Shown here: piece by piece, positions 7,254 to 14,104 of the stretch
Layout of the letters: each line of letters opens with the position of its first letter
Numbering within the stretch: position 1 is the stretch's first letter
Translations under genes and position numbers: made by a program
Source: Chloroflexota bacterium
Lineage (GTDB): Bacteria > Chloroflexota > Limnocylindria > Limnocylindrales > Limnocylindraceae
Assembly (NCBI GenBank): GCA_016463555.1
Contig: JAEMRB010000013.1
Coordinates: 1 to 14,104, forward strand
Direction: 5' to 3'
DNA length: 14,104 bases
The notes under the pieces: model-generated
Databases searched by the model: none
Seen by the model: only the letters and a program-made list of their open reading frames with translations
Told to the model about the DNA's origin: nothing

Positions 7254-7990
7254 CCAGCGATCTCGGCGAAGACCTCGGGTGGCACCTCGAAGTTCGCCGT
7301 GACCCGCTGCACATCATCAAGCTCTTCGAGCGCATCAATCAGCTTGAAGTTCTTACGGGCATCATCCGCAGAGACTTCGACCGTGGATTTCGCGATGATG
7401 CCTGACTCAGCACTCTTCACCTTGATGCCGGCCGCCTCAAGGGCACCCTGAACCGAGTGAATCTCATGCGGATCGGAGTAGACAAAGATAGAGCCCTCGT
7501 CGGCCTCAACGTCGGCCGCCCCCGCCTCAATCGCCGCCTCCCCTACTGCCTCAAATGAGCCGATGCACTCAATGACACCGCGAGCCTCGAACTGCCAGGC
7601 GACGGCACCGCTGCTGGCTAGAGCGCCACCAGACTTGGTGAAGAGGCTGCGTACCTCCGATGCCGTGCGGTTGCGGTTGTCGGTTGCCGCCTCGACGAGC
7701 ACGGCAACGCCCCCTGGGCCGTACCCCTCGTAGACGATCTCTTCGTAGGCGTCGCTCTGTCCGAGGCCAGCGGCACGCTCAATGGCACGCTTGATGTTGT
7801 CGTTCGGCATGTTGAGGCCACGCCCCTTGTCGATCGCCAAGCGCAGGCGCGGGTTCGCGGCTGGATCGGGGCCGCTAATGCGGGCGGCGATGGTGATCTC
7901 GCGCGAAACCTTCGTGAATTGGGCGGCACGCTTCGCGTCAGTCGCCCCCTTGGCGCGCTTGATCGTTGACCATTTTGAATGTCCTGACAT
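7250..7990 (-). CDS. yebC: YebC/PmpR/TACO1-family protein
   Basis: Members of this family were described as DNA-binding regulators. More recent work links them to translation of difficult (for example proline-rich) sequences, as for mitochondrial TACO1. The product has 246 residues, the usual length. The signature N-terminus MSGHSKWSTIKRAKGATDAKRA is present (1-22). GRGLNMPNDNIKRAIERA at 57-74, EGYGPGGVAVLVEAATDNRNRT at 88-109 and SGGALASSGAVAWQF at 120-134 are family landmarks. yebC is very commonly next to ruvCAB. The ATG at 7990 has no Shine-Dalgarno. A TATACT -10 element ends 6 nt before it, implying a leaderless or nearly leaderless mRNA. This is likely the first gene of the long operon down to recX. 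Confidence 0.96.
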   Translation of the reverse strand: MSGHSKWSTIKRAKGATDAKRAAQFTKVSREITIAARISGPDPAANPRLRLAIDKGRGLNMPNDNIKRAIERAAGLGQSDAYEEIVYEGYGPGGVAVLVEAATDNRNRTASEVRSLFTKSGGALASSGAVAWQFEARGVIECIGSFEAVGEAAIEAGAADVEADEGSIFVYSDPHEIHSVQGALEAAGIKVKSAESGIIAKSTVEVSADDARKNFKLIDALEELDDVQRVTANFEVPPEVFAEIAG

Positions 7991-7996
7991 GCGGGG

Positions 7997-8002
7997 AGTA
8001 TA
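7997..8002 (-). promoter_or_regulatory. -10 element for the yebC-ruvCAB-tgt-recA-recX operon
   Basis: TATACT on the minus strand matches TATAAT at five of six positions. Six bases (CCCCGC) separate it from the yebC ATG, so the usual start site falls at or within a base of the A of the start codon. The position 17 bp upstream reads AGGGGG and does not resemble TTGACA. The absence of any Shine-Dalgarno before yebC fits leaderless translation. Confidence 0.65.
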
Positions 8003-8020
8003 GGCGAGGCGAGCGCAGTC

Positions 8021-8030
8021 CCCCTAGGGG
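8021..8030 (-). promoter_or_regulatory. Perfect 10-bp palindrome at the -35 position of the yebC promoter
   Basis: CCCCTAGGGG is perfectly self-complementary. It overlaps the place where the -35 hexamer for the TATACT at 7997-8002 would lie (8020-8025 with a 17-bp spacer). It is a candidate binding site for a dimeric regulator. It could also be a chance palindrome in GC-rich DNA, and no second copy was noticed in the window. Confidence 0.35.
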
Positions 8031-8037
8031 TCGGGCG

Positions 8038-9345
8038 CTAGGCGCGGCGGAGTAGACGGTAGTCGCGGCGCCCCTTGCGCAGCAGGAGAGAGCCATCGGC
8101 CAGCGGTGTAAATGAGGAGGCGGCGGCGGCGCCGTCTGGTGCGGGGGCGCCGTTGACGCTCACGCCCCCCTGCTCAATCAGTCGACGGGCTTCACTCTTT
8201 GAGGTGGCGAGCCCGGCAGCGATGACGAGATCGACCAGCGTGCTGTCAGCGGCAGCGGGTAGACCACTTGTTGGCAGCTCGCCCGCCAGCATCGCCAGGG
8301 CCTCAGCCGTCAGCGCTCGAAGGTCTGGGGTGCCACCCTCACCGTCACCAAACAGCGCGTCGGCGACGGTTGCGGCGCGAGCCTCCACATCGGCCCCGTG
8401 CACCATGCTGGTCACCGTTCGGGCGAGGTGACGCTGCGCTCGACGGGCGGCAGGGTTCTCGGCGTGTCGTGCCATCAAGGCCGTGGTCTCGGCAACGCTG
8501 TCGAGGGTGAAGCGATGCAAGAGCGATGCGATCGACTCGTCGTCCTGCTCCATCCAGAACTGGCGGAAGGCGAACGGACTTGTCCGGGCCGGATCGAGCC
8601 AGACGGCGCCCTCTGCCGTCTTGCCGAACTTCGCGCCGCTCTTGGCGAGCAGCAGTGGGTAGCAGAGCCCAAACGCCTGCGGCGCGCCGTCGGCGCTCTC
8701 ACCCTCGGTGCGCCGAATCAGCTCCGTGCCGGCGGTGATGTTCCCCCACTGGTCAGAGCCGCCCATCTGGAGCTCCACACCGTGCAGCTTCCGCAACATC
8801 ATGAAGTCGTAGCTCTGCAGCAACATGTAGCTGAACTCCGTGAACGAGAGACCGCCCTCAAGCCGCGTCTTTACGCTCTCCTTCGCGAGCATGTAGCCGA
8901 CGGTGAGGTGCTTCCCTGTGTCGCGAAGGAAATCGATCAGCCCAAGGTCGCCGAGCCAGCTGAGGTTATCCAGCAACAACGCGCCGCCCTTCCCCGAGAA
9001 GTCGACGAGATTAGCGAGCTGCGCACCGATCGCGGCGCGGTTGTGGTCCAGCGTCGCTCGATCCAGAAGATTCCGTTCGGCCGATCGGCCCGAGGGGTCG
9101 CCGATCATGCCGGTCCCTCCGCCAACGAGTGCGACGGGGCGACCACCGTGCAGTTGGAGTCGTCGCAGCGCAAGGACACCCATCAGGTGCCCAACATGGA
9201 GTGAGTCGGCGCTCGGATCGAAGCCGATATAGGCGCTGATCGCTGGGTTGGCGACGAGGCGCTGATCGAGGCCCGCGGTCACGTCATGAACCAGACCTCG
9301 CTCGGTGAAGTCGCGGAGGAGCTCAGAGGCCAGAGGGTTCGCCAT
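8038..9345 (-). CDS. tyrS: Tyrosyl-tRNA synthetase
   Basis: TyrRS charges tRNA-Tyr with tyrosine in the cytoplasm. The product has 435 residues, typical for the bacterial TyrS type. The class I HIGH motif is HVGH at 50-53 within YIGFDPSADSLHVGHLMG. GGGTGMIGDPSGRS at 75-88 is part of the tyrosine/ATP pocket. SYMLLQSYDF at 172-181 and QMGGSDQWGNI at 193-203 are characteristic. The KMSKS-equivalent is KFGKT at 239-243. The C-terminal S4 RNA-binding domain is visible as LVIAAGLATSKSEARRLIEQ followed by GGVSVNG. The ATG at 9345 lies in a 24-bp gap shared with a divergent gene. It has no Shine-Dalgarno, and a -10-like TAGCAT lies 7 nt before it, suggesting a leaderless mRNA. A separate -10 precedes yebC downstream, but no terminator is seen between tyrS and yebC. 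Confidence 0.97.
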   Translation of the reverse strand: MANPLASELLRDFTERGLVHDVTAGLDQRLVANPAISAYIGFDPSADSLHVGHLMGVLALRRLQLHGGRPVALVGGGTGMIGDPSGRSAERNLLDRATLDHNRAAIGAQLANLVDFSGKGGALLLDNLSWLGDLGLIDFLRDTGKHLTVGYMLAKESVKTRLEGGLSFTEFSYMLLQSYDFMMLRKLHGVELQMGGSDQWGNITAGTELIRRTEGESADGAPQAFGLCYPLLLAKSGAKFGKTAEGAVWLDPARTSPFAFRQFWMEQDDESIASLLHRFTLDSVAETTALMARHAENPAARRAQRHLARTVTSMVHGADVEARAATVADALFGDGEGGTPDLRALTAEALAMLAGELPTSGLPAAADSTLVDLVIAAGLATSKSEARRLIEQGGVSVNGAPAPDGAAAASSFTPLADGSLLLRKGRRDYRLLRRA

Positions 9346-9351
9346 GCGCCC

Positions 9352-9357
9352 TATGCT
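9352..9357 (+). promoter_or_regulatory. -10 element for the penicillin-binding protein gene (shared, plus-strand reading)
   Basis: TATGCT matches TATAAT at four of six positions, including T, A, T and the final T. A start about 7 nt downstream (A at 9364) would give a leader of about 6 nt before the ATG at 9370. No -35 match and no Shine-Dalgarno are visible. Confidence 0.5.
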
Positions 9358-9358
9358 A
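9353..9358 (-). promoter_or_regulatory. -10 element for tyrS (shared, minus-strand reading)
   Basis: TAGCAT on the minus strand keeps the key T, A and final T of TATAAT. Seven bases separate it from the tyrS ATG, so transcription would begin at about the start codon. It overlaps the plus-strand -10 at 9352-9357 by five bases. No -35 match was seen. Confidence 0.5.
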
Positions 9359-9369
9359 CCTTCACAGCG

Positions 9370-11958
9370 ATGGACATGGCCTCGGGAAACTCAACCCAGC
9401 GGAGCGGCCGCCCCCGAAAACGCCTTCTCGGGGGGCTCTTCGCCCTCCTGCCAGTCGCCCTGCTGGGCGCCTGCCTGCTGATCGCCGCGATCGCCTATGG
9501 CGGCACCATCGCCATCTATAGCGCCGTCGTTGCCGATCTCCCCGACCCGAAGGACCTCGACACCATCGTCTTGAACCAGAACACGACCGTCTACGACCGG
9601 ACAGGCACCGTGCAGCTGGCCGCCTTTGGCTCCGATCGGCGCACCGAGGTGGACTTCGCCAGCATCCCCAGCATTGTCCTGGACACCACCACCGCCATCG
9701 AGGACAAGACCTACTGGGAGAACTCTGGCTTTGATCCGCTCGGCTTCGTGGCCGCCGCGCTCGACACCTTGGGCGGCTCTGGCCGTGGTGGCTCGACCAT
9801 CACCCAGCAGCTCGTCCGTAGCGTGTTGCTCCCAGACTCTGCCTTCGCAGGGAGCGTCTACGAGCGCAAGGTGAAAGAGATCATCCAGGCGATCCGACTG
9901 ACTAAAGAGTTCCCAGGGCGAGTTGGCAAGGAGAAGGTCATTGCCAAGTACCTCAACAACAACTACTACGGCTCGCGCTCGTACGGCATTCTGACCGCAT
10001 CGCAGCAGTACTTCGGCAAGACACTCGACCAGCTCACCCTAGGCGAGGCGGCCATCCTTGCCGCCATCCCCCAGGCGCCGAGCACCTACGACCTTCGTGA
10101 AAGCGCGGTCGTCGGTGAGGACGGCGTTATTCGCGTACCACTTGATTCTGCTGTGGCGAAGCGCCGCAGTGTCGTTTTGGATCTACTCAAGTCCGCCCGA
10201 GCGAGCGGTATCCCGCAGGAGACCGCCACCATCACCGATGCGGAGATCGAGGCTGCGCGCACCGAAGAGATCATCCTGATCACCTCCCCGCTCAGCAAGA
10301 TGAGCGCCCCGCACTTTGTGAATCGCGTGCGTGACTCCCTCTCAAGCATCCTCTGCACAAGCACCGAAGGCTGCCAGCAGCAGCTCGACACCAGTGGCTA
10401 CAAGGTTGTCACCTCGCTCGATTGGGGGATGCAGCAGGCCGCAGAGAAGTGGGCCCTCGCCGTTCGCTCAACGCAGATCAAGGCGTATCAAGCCTATTTG
10501 AAGAGCATCGGCGTCAAAACGACCGACTGGCTGAAAACAATTCATGGCAAGGAGATCAACAATGCTGCCGTTGCGACCCTTGATGCGCGCACAGGCGACA
10601 TCCTTGCCTACGCTGGCTCAGCGGACTACTACGGCGAGGCAGATGGCACCGTGTTCCAACCTGAATACGATGTGCTGAGCGGGTACCGACAGCCTGGTAG
10701 TTCGATCAAGCCGATCGTCTATGGCTACGCAATTGAAAACCGCGCGGTCACACCAGCAACGATCCTGATGGATGTCCCCGTCGACTTCGGTGTGGGCTGG
10801 ACACCGGCAAGCTCCGAGGGGAGTGAGCATGGTCCAGTACGCATGCGCCAAGCCTTGCAGGGATCGCTGAACGTCCCCGCGATTAAGGCGATCATTCGTG
10901 CGGGGCAAGATCGCGTCTGGCGCCAGATGCGCGATAGCGGTTTCGACTTCCAGAACAACAGCGAGAACGTTGCGGGCGCCTCACTCGCAATCGGCACCCT
11001 CGAAGTTCGCTACGTCGACCTACTCTCCGCCTACGGCGCCCTCGCCAACGAGGGAACAGCGGTCGGCCGCCGCTACATCCTGCGCATTGAGGATCGTGAC
11101 GGCACAGTCATCTGGGAGGCTCCCGCCCCCGTCGAGAGCGCCAAGCAGGCGTTTGCCAAGGAGACTGCCGAGCTGATGACCGACATCATCGCGGGGAACA
11201 CAGACCCTGCAGTCAATCGCCCATGGTCAAAGCGGAAGATCATTGCCAGCAGCGGGAAGCGTCGCCCAGCGGCGCTAAAGACAGGAACCACCGAAGGGAC
11301 CAAGGACCTCGCCGCGTTCGGCTATCTCGCCGCACCGAGCGATCCAACCGCGCAGCATCTCGTCACCGGTGTCTGGCTGGGTAATTCGGACTCAACCCCA
11401 GCCACGGTCTACTCCCTCGACTCCGCGGGCGGGCTCTGGCAGTCCTACTTCACCGAGATTTCATCAAAACTTCCGGTCGCAAACTTTGCCAAGCCGACTG
11501 GCCTTGAGGAGGTCACGATCGATGCGCACACAGGAGAACTTCCTGGTGCCTGCACCACGCTCACCACGAGCGAATACTTCTTGCCGGGGACGGCCCCAAC
11601 GACGTCGTGCAGCACGACGCGCCTCCTTGCCATTGATAGCGCCACCGGGCTGCTCTGGGCTGATGGCTGCGTGGGAACGCGCATCGAAGCGAACTACCTC
11701 GATCTGAGCTCGCTCGAAGCACAGTGGCCGAAGTGGCAGGCTGCCAACCTCGAGTGGATTGAACGTGCGCGGCTAGGCGCCGGGATCGTTGGCGGCGTGC
11801 GAGGCGGGAAGACAACGTACTTCTACGCGCCCTTCTGGCAACCGAATGGCGCCACGTGGGGCGGCACGATCGCCCCGACCCTCTCCTGCCTCTCGGCGAC
11901 AGCAAGTCCTTCGCCTACGCCAGACCCTTCGATTTCCCCGAGCCCACCAACGCCTTAG
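9370..11958 (+). CDS. Bifunctional class A penicillin-binding protein (GT51 transglycosylase plus transpeptidase)
   Basis: It polymerises and cross-links peptidoglycan at the outer face of the membrane. With the ATG at 9370 the product has 862 residues. A short basic cytoplasmic tail (1-19) precedes one membrane helix (about 20-50). The GT51 domain shows the catalytic Glu111 in AIEDKTYWENSGFD, GGSTITQQLVR at 140-150, RKVKEIIQAIRLTKEF at 166-181 and VIAKYLNNNYYG at 190-201. The common EDxxFxxHxG form reads EDKTYWENSG here, with Asn for His. The transpeptidase domain has SxxK with nucleophile Ser444 (SSIK, 444-447), SxN as SLN 499-501, and KTGT 637-640. Six Cys lie outside the membrane (two near 329-335, four after the KTGT domain). 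The tail is Pro/Ser-rich (SPSPTPDPSISPSPPTP). An ATG at 9286 would add 28 residues overlapping tyrS and is disfavoured; the ATG at 9376 is an alternative. Confidence 0.94.
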   Translation: MDMASGNSTQRSGRPRKRLLGGLFALLPVALLGACLLIAAIAYGGTIAIYSAVVADLPDPKDLDTIVLNQNTTVYDRTGTVQLAAFGSDRRTEVDFASIPSIVLDTTTAIEDKTYWENSGFDPLGFVAAALDTLGGSGRGGSTITQQLVRSVLLPDSAFAGSVYERKVKEIIQAIRLTKEFPGRVGKEKVIAKYLNNNYYGSRSYGILTASQQYFGKTLDQLTLGEAAILAAIPQAPSTYDLRESAVVGEDGVIRVPLDSAVAKRRSVVLDLLKSARASGIPQETATITDAEIEAARTEEIILITSPLSKMSAPHFVNRVRDSLSSILCTSTEGCQQQLDTSGYKVVTSLDWGMQQAAEKWALAVRSTQIKAYQAYLKSIGVKTTDWLKTIHGKEINNAAVATLDARTGDILAYAGSADYYGEADGTVFQPEYDVLSGYRQPGSSIKPIVYGYAIENRAVTPATILMDVPVDFGVGWTPASSEGSEHGPVRMRQALQGSLNVPAIKAIIRAGQDRVWRQMRDSGFDFQNNSENVAGASLAIGTLEVRYVDLLSAYGALANEGTAVGRRYILRIEDRDGTVIWEAPAPVESAKQAFAKETAELMTDIIAGNTDPAVNRPWSKRKIIASSGKRRPAALKTGTTEGTKDLAAFGYLAAPSDPTAQHLVTGVWLGNSDSTPATVYSLDSAGGLWQSYFTEISSKLPVANFAKPTGLEEVTIDAHTGELPGACTTLTTSEYFLPGTAPTTSCSTTRLLAIDSATGLLWADGCVGTRIEANYLDLSSLEAQWPKWQAANLEWIERARLGAGIVGGVRGGKTTYFYAPFWQPNGATWGGTIAPTLSCLSATASPSPTPDPSISPSPPTP

Positions 11959-11963
11959 GTCGA

Positions 11964-14104
11964 CTAGAGGAGGGCGAAGGTCACCCCTTCGCGGCCAGGC
12001 TCATCAGCCGATCGCACTTCACGAACCTCAGGTAGCTCTCGCAGCTTGCGACGCACCGCATCGCGAAGTGCACCGGTGCCAACCCCGTGGATGATCTCCA
12101 GCTGATCGCCGCCTGCCAGCAGCACGGCGCTAATTCGTGCCTCGAGTGCTGCCAGCGCATCTTCAACGCGGGCACCACGCAGATCGAGCTTCGCCGCGGA
12201 GAGGGAGCCTGTCGGTCGAACTGCAGACTGAGGTGTTGACGTTGCCGACGCCAGGATCTTACTGATCTCCGTAACTGGTAGTGAGCTGTGCATCCGACCG
12301 AGGGCGATCGTCGCGTTCGCGCCATCCACCGCAAGCAGCGTGCCGCGGGCCCCCGATCGCAGCACCACATCGCTCCCGACAGCCGCCGCCAGCGCCGTGG
12401 CAGAGAGCCCCCCGCTTGAGTCCTCCTCTTCGTTCAGTGACGAGGCTGCGCCAGCGGCTACTGCCTGCTGCAGATCCGTCGCCATCGCTAGAGCCTCCGG
12501 TGTGAGGCTCCCCGACTCAAGCGCCGCTCGCAACTGCTCAACACGAAGCAAGATCGCCGTCGCGGCCTCACGCGCCTCTGCTGTTGCCGTTTGGCGCGCT
12601 TCGATGGCCCCTCGCTCCGTGGCGCGGCGCAGCTCTACCGCCTGCGCAAGTGAATCTGCTGCGCGCTCCTGCAACCCCTCTGCCACCTGGCGTGCTTCGC
12701 GCGCGGCTCGCTCGGCATCCGCAGCCGCAGCGAGCGCTGCATCGAGCGTGGCCCCTTGGTCGCTGCGACGCGCCTGCGCCGCATCGAGCAGCGGCTGTGG
12801 CAGACCGAGGCGCGCGGCAATCGCGAACGCCTGCGACCCCCCTGGCACGCCAACTTCAAGGCGATACGTTGGTGCAAGGGTGGCAAGATCAAATGCCACA
12901 GAACCGTTCACGACACCTGGTGTGACATGTGCGTACTGCTTAAGTTCCGCGTAGTGGCTCGTGGCCAACACGCGACAGCCGCGAAGTCGCAGCTCGTCAA
13001 TGATTGCGGCGGCCAGTGCAGCGCCCTCCGCCGGGTCGGTCCCCGCCCCCGCCTCATCAAGGAGCACCACGTCGCCCGCAACCGCACCGAGCAAGATGCG
13101 CTGAATCGAGGTCAGGTGGCCAGAGAAGGTGCTGAGGCTCTGTGCGATCGATTGATCGTCGCCAATGTCGGCCCAGACGTTCCCCGTTGGGGGCACCGCC
13201 GACCCAAACCCGCTCGGAATAGGTAGACCGGCGTGATGCATCGCCGTAAGTAGCCCCACCGCCTTGAGTGCCACCGTCTTGCCACCCGTGTTCGGTCCGG
13301 TGATCACGAGCACTCGTCGCTCAACGTCAAGATGCAGGCTCATCGGCACTACTGGAGGCATGAGGAGTGGGTGGCTCGCCTCTGTCAGGAGCAGATCGCC
13401 ATCCGGCGCATCGTCGGCATAGAGCCAGTTGCGATCACGCCCAACGTCGGCAACTGCGCGCGCCAGATCGAAGAGCGCAAGGCCTTCACCGTTGGAACGG
13501 AGCGCCGCCGCATCTGCACCAACGAGTGCAGAGAGCGCTCCGAGGATCCGCGCCTCTTCGGTGGCGACCGCCGCCTCAGACTCTCGGACGGCGTTTCCGA
13601 GCTCAACAACCTCTAGCGGCTCGATCCACACCGTTTGGCCGGTGGCACTCGCGTCGTGCACGATCCCTGGCACGCGAGACTTCCACTCCGAGCGCACTGG
13701 TAGCACGTAGCGGCCGTTGCGTACTGTGACAATCGGCTCTTGCAGGTAGGGGCTGTAATTCTTTGCGTGGGCCAGCGTCTCAAGACGGGTGCGGAGTCGC
13801 TCAAGGCTTGTGCGATGGAGTGCGCGTAGCCCACCAAGAAGTGGCGATGCTGCATCCAGAATCGATCCGTCGGGGGCGATCGCGCGCTCAATCGAGCTGC
13901 GAAGCGGTCGCAGCGGGGCTAGTGCGGCGCCGAGCGCACTGAGCGTTGGACCTGACCCGGCGAGATCACTCGAGATGCGCTCGACCACGCGGAGCGTCTC
14001 GCTGATCGCAAAGAGCGCAGAACCATCCAGAGTGCCCCCTTTAGCGCCACGCTCTGCGGCTGGCTCCAGGTCGCTCGCGCCGCCAATGTGCGGGTCTCCC
14101 CCAT
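11964..14104 (-). CDS. mutS2: Endonuclease MutS2 (5' end outside window)
   Basis: MutS2 is a MutS-like ATPase with an Smr nuclease domain. It has been linked to suppressing recombination and, in Bacillus subtilis, to rescue of collided ribosomes. 712 residues are present; the first full codon is at 14102. The frame stays open to the window edge and the first residues (DPHIGGASDLEPAAERGAKGG) match the family, so perhaps 60-80 N-terminal residues are missing and the in-frame GTG at 13988 is not the true start. Counting from the window edge, Walker A GPNTGGKT is at 269-276, followed by Walker B VVLLDEAGAGTDPAEGAA and the switch segment ATSHYAELKQYAH. A long Ala/Glu/Arg coiled coil follows. The C-terminal Smr domain has KLDLRGARVEDAL and the HGVGTGAL motif. 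It lacks the mismatch-recognition domain of MutS. It converges on the penicillin-binding protein gene. Confidence 0.95.
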   Translation of the reverse strand, partial: GGDPHIGGASDLEPAAERGAKGGTLDGSALFAISETLRVVERISSDLAGSGPTLSALGAALAPLRPLRSSIERAIAPDGSILDAASPLLGGLRALHRTSLERLRTRLETLAHAKNYSPYLQEPIVTVRNGRYVLPVRSEWKSRVPGIVHDASATGQTVWIEPLEVVELGNAVRESEAAVATEEARILGALSALVGADAAALRSNGEGLALFDLARAVADVGRDRNWLYADDAPDGDLLLTEASHPLLMPPVVPMSLHLDVERRVLVITGPNTGGKTVALKAVGLLTAMHHAGLPIPSGFGSAVPPTGNVWADIGDDQSIAQSLSTFSGHLTSIQRILLGAVAGDVVLLDEAGAGTDPAEGAALAAAIIDELRLRGCRVLATSHYAELKQYAHVTPGVVNGSVAFDLATLAPTYRLEVGVPGGSQAFAIAARLGLPQPLLDAAQARRSDQGATLDAALAAAADAERAAREARQVAEGLQERAADSLAQAVELRRATERGAIEARQTATAEAREAATAILLRVEQLRAALESGSLTPEALAMATDLQQAVAAGAASSLNEEEDSSGGLSATALAAAVGSDVVLRSGARGTLLAVDGANATIALGRMHSSLPVTEISKILASATSTPQSAVRPTGSLSAAKLDLRGARVEDALAALEARISAVLLAGGDQLEIIHGVGTGALRDAVRRKLRELPEVREVRSADEPGREGVTFALL

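Noticed and set aside
8021..8030. Palindrome CCCCTAGGGG as a tyrS terminator
   Set aside because: A stem of at most 4-5 bp with no loop and no following U-run cannot act as a terminator. A protein-binding dyad is more reasonable.
8398..9204. 268-codon plus-strand open frame opposite tyrS
   Set aside because: It is the mirror of a clearly conserved synthetase gene. No start signal, domain or membrane segment supports it as a real gene.
9286..9369. Upstream ATG at 9286 as the penicillin-binding protein start
   Set aside because: It would make the gene overlap tyrS by 60 bp, adds 28 residues before the normal basic tail and membrane helix, and places the start upstream of the -10 element.
13919..14104. 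Apparent ATG-initiated frame starting at 14104 on the minus strand
   Set aside because: It is in a different frame from mutS2, whose conserved N-terminal residues run uninterrupted through the same bases to the window edge.
1..14104. CRISPR arrays, tRNA or rRNA genes, insertion sequences, toxin-antitoxin or defence genes
   Set aside because: No regular repeats, cloverleaf, transposase motif or inverted terminal repeats were found. Essentially every base is accounted for by housekeeping genes.

Overview
This is a dense stretch of bacterial core genome, GC-rich by eye, with almost no intergenic DNA. It holds eleven protein genes: eight complete and one cut by the window edge in a long leftward (minus-strand) run, one rightward gene, and one leftward gene cut by the right edge. 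I see no mobile element, CRISPR array, phage gene, rRNA or tRNA. RNase Y, MutS2, RecX and a class A penicillin-binding protein occurring together argue against Proteobacteria and most Actinobacteria. Protein style and gene order fit Chloroflexota best (perhaps a streamlined freshwater Limnocylindria-like lineage), but that is an inference I could not test.

Layout, read in the direction of the leftward genes. Partial mutS2 (>14104-11964) converges tail to tail on a bifunctional penicillin-binding protein (9370-11958, plus strand), with 5 bp between the two stop codons. The penicillin-binding protein and tyrS (9345-8038) diverge from a 24-bp gap that holds a symmetrical -10 element usable in both directions. 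Next comes a tight run: yebC (7990-7250), ruvC (7253-6666), ruvA (6663-6076), ruvB (6079-5075), tgt (5000-3762), recA (3758-2676), recX (2666-2058). Joints are 4-bp ATGA overlaps (yebC/ruvC, ruvA/ruvB) or gaps of 2 to 9 bp, except the 74-bp ruvB-tgt gap. After a 135-bp gap carrying a candidate promoter and two hairpins come rny (1922-396) and miaA (394->1), whose stop and start codons are separated by 1 bp.

Functionally, the run joins Holliday-junction processing (RuvABC), strand exchange (RecA) and its modulator (RecX) with two translation-related genes (YebC, Tgt). A second module pairs an mRNA-decay endonuclease (RNase Y) with a tRNA modification enzyme (MiaA). MutS2 carries a MutS-type ATPase and an Smr nuclease domain. 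No stretch longer than 300 bp lacks a gene.

I did not find a previously undescribed multi-gene system. The points most worth checking are the bidirectional -10 between tyrS and the penicillin-binding protein gene, leaderless-type starts of tyrS and yebC, a perfect palindrome where the yebC -35 should be, altered substrate-pocket motifs in Tgt, a hairpin-rich extension of tgt just before recA, and a structured leader before rny.
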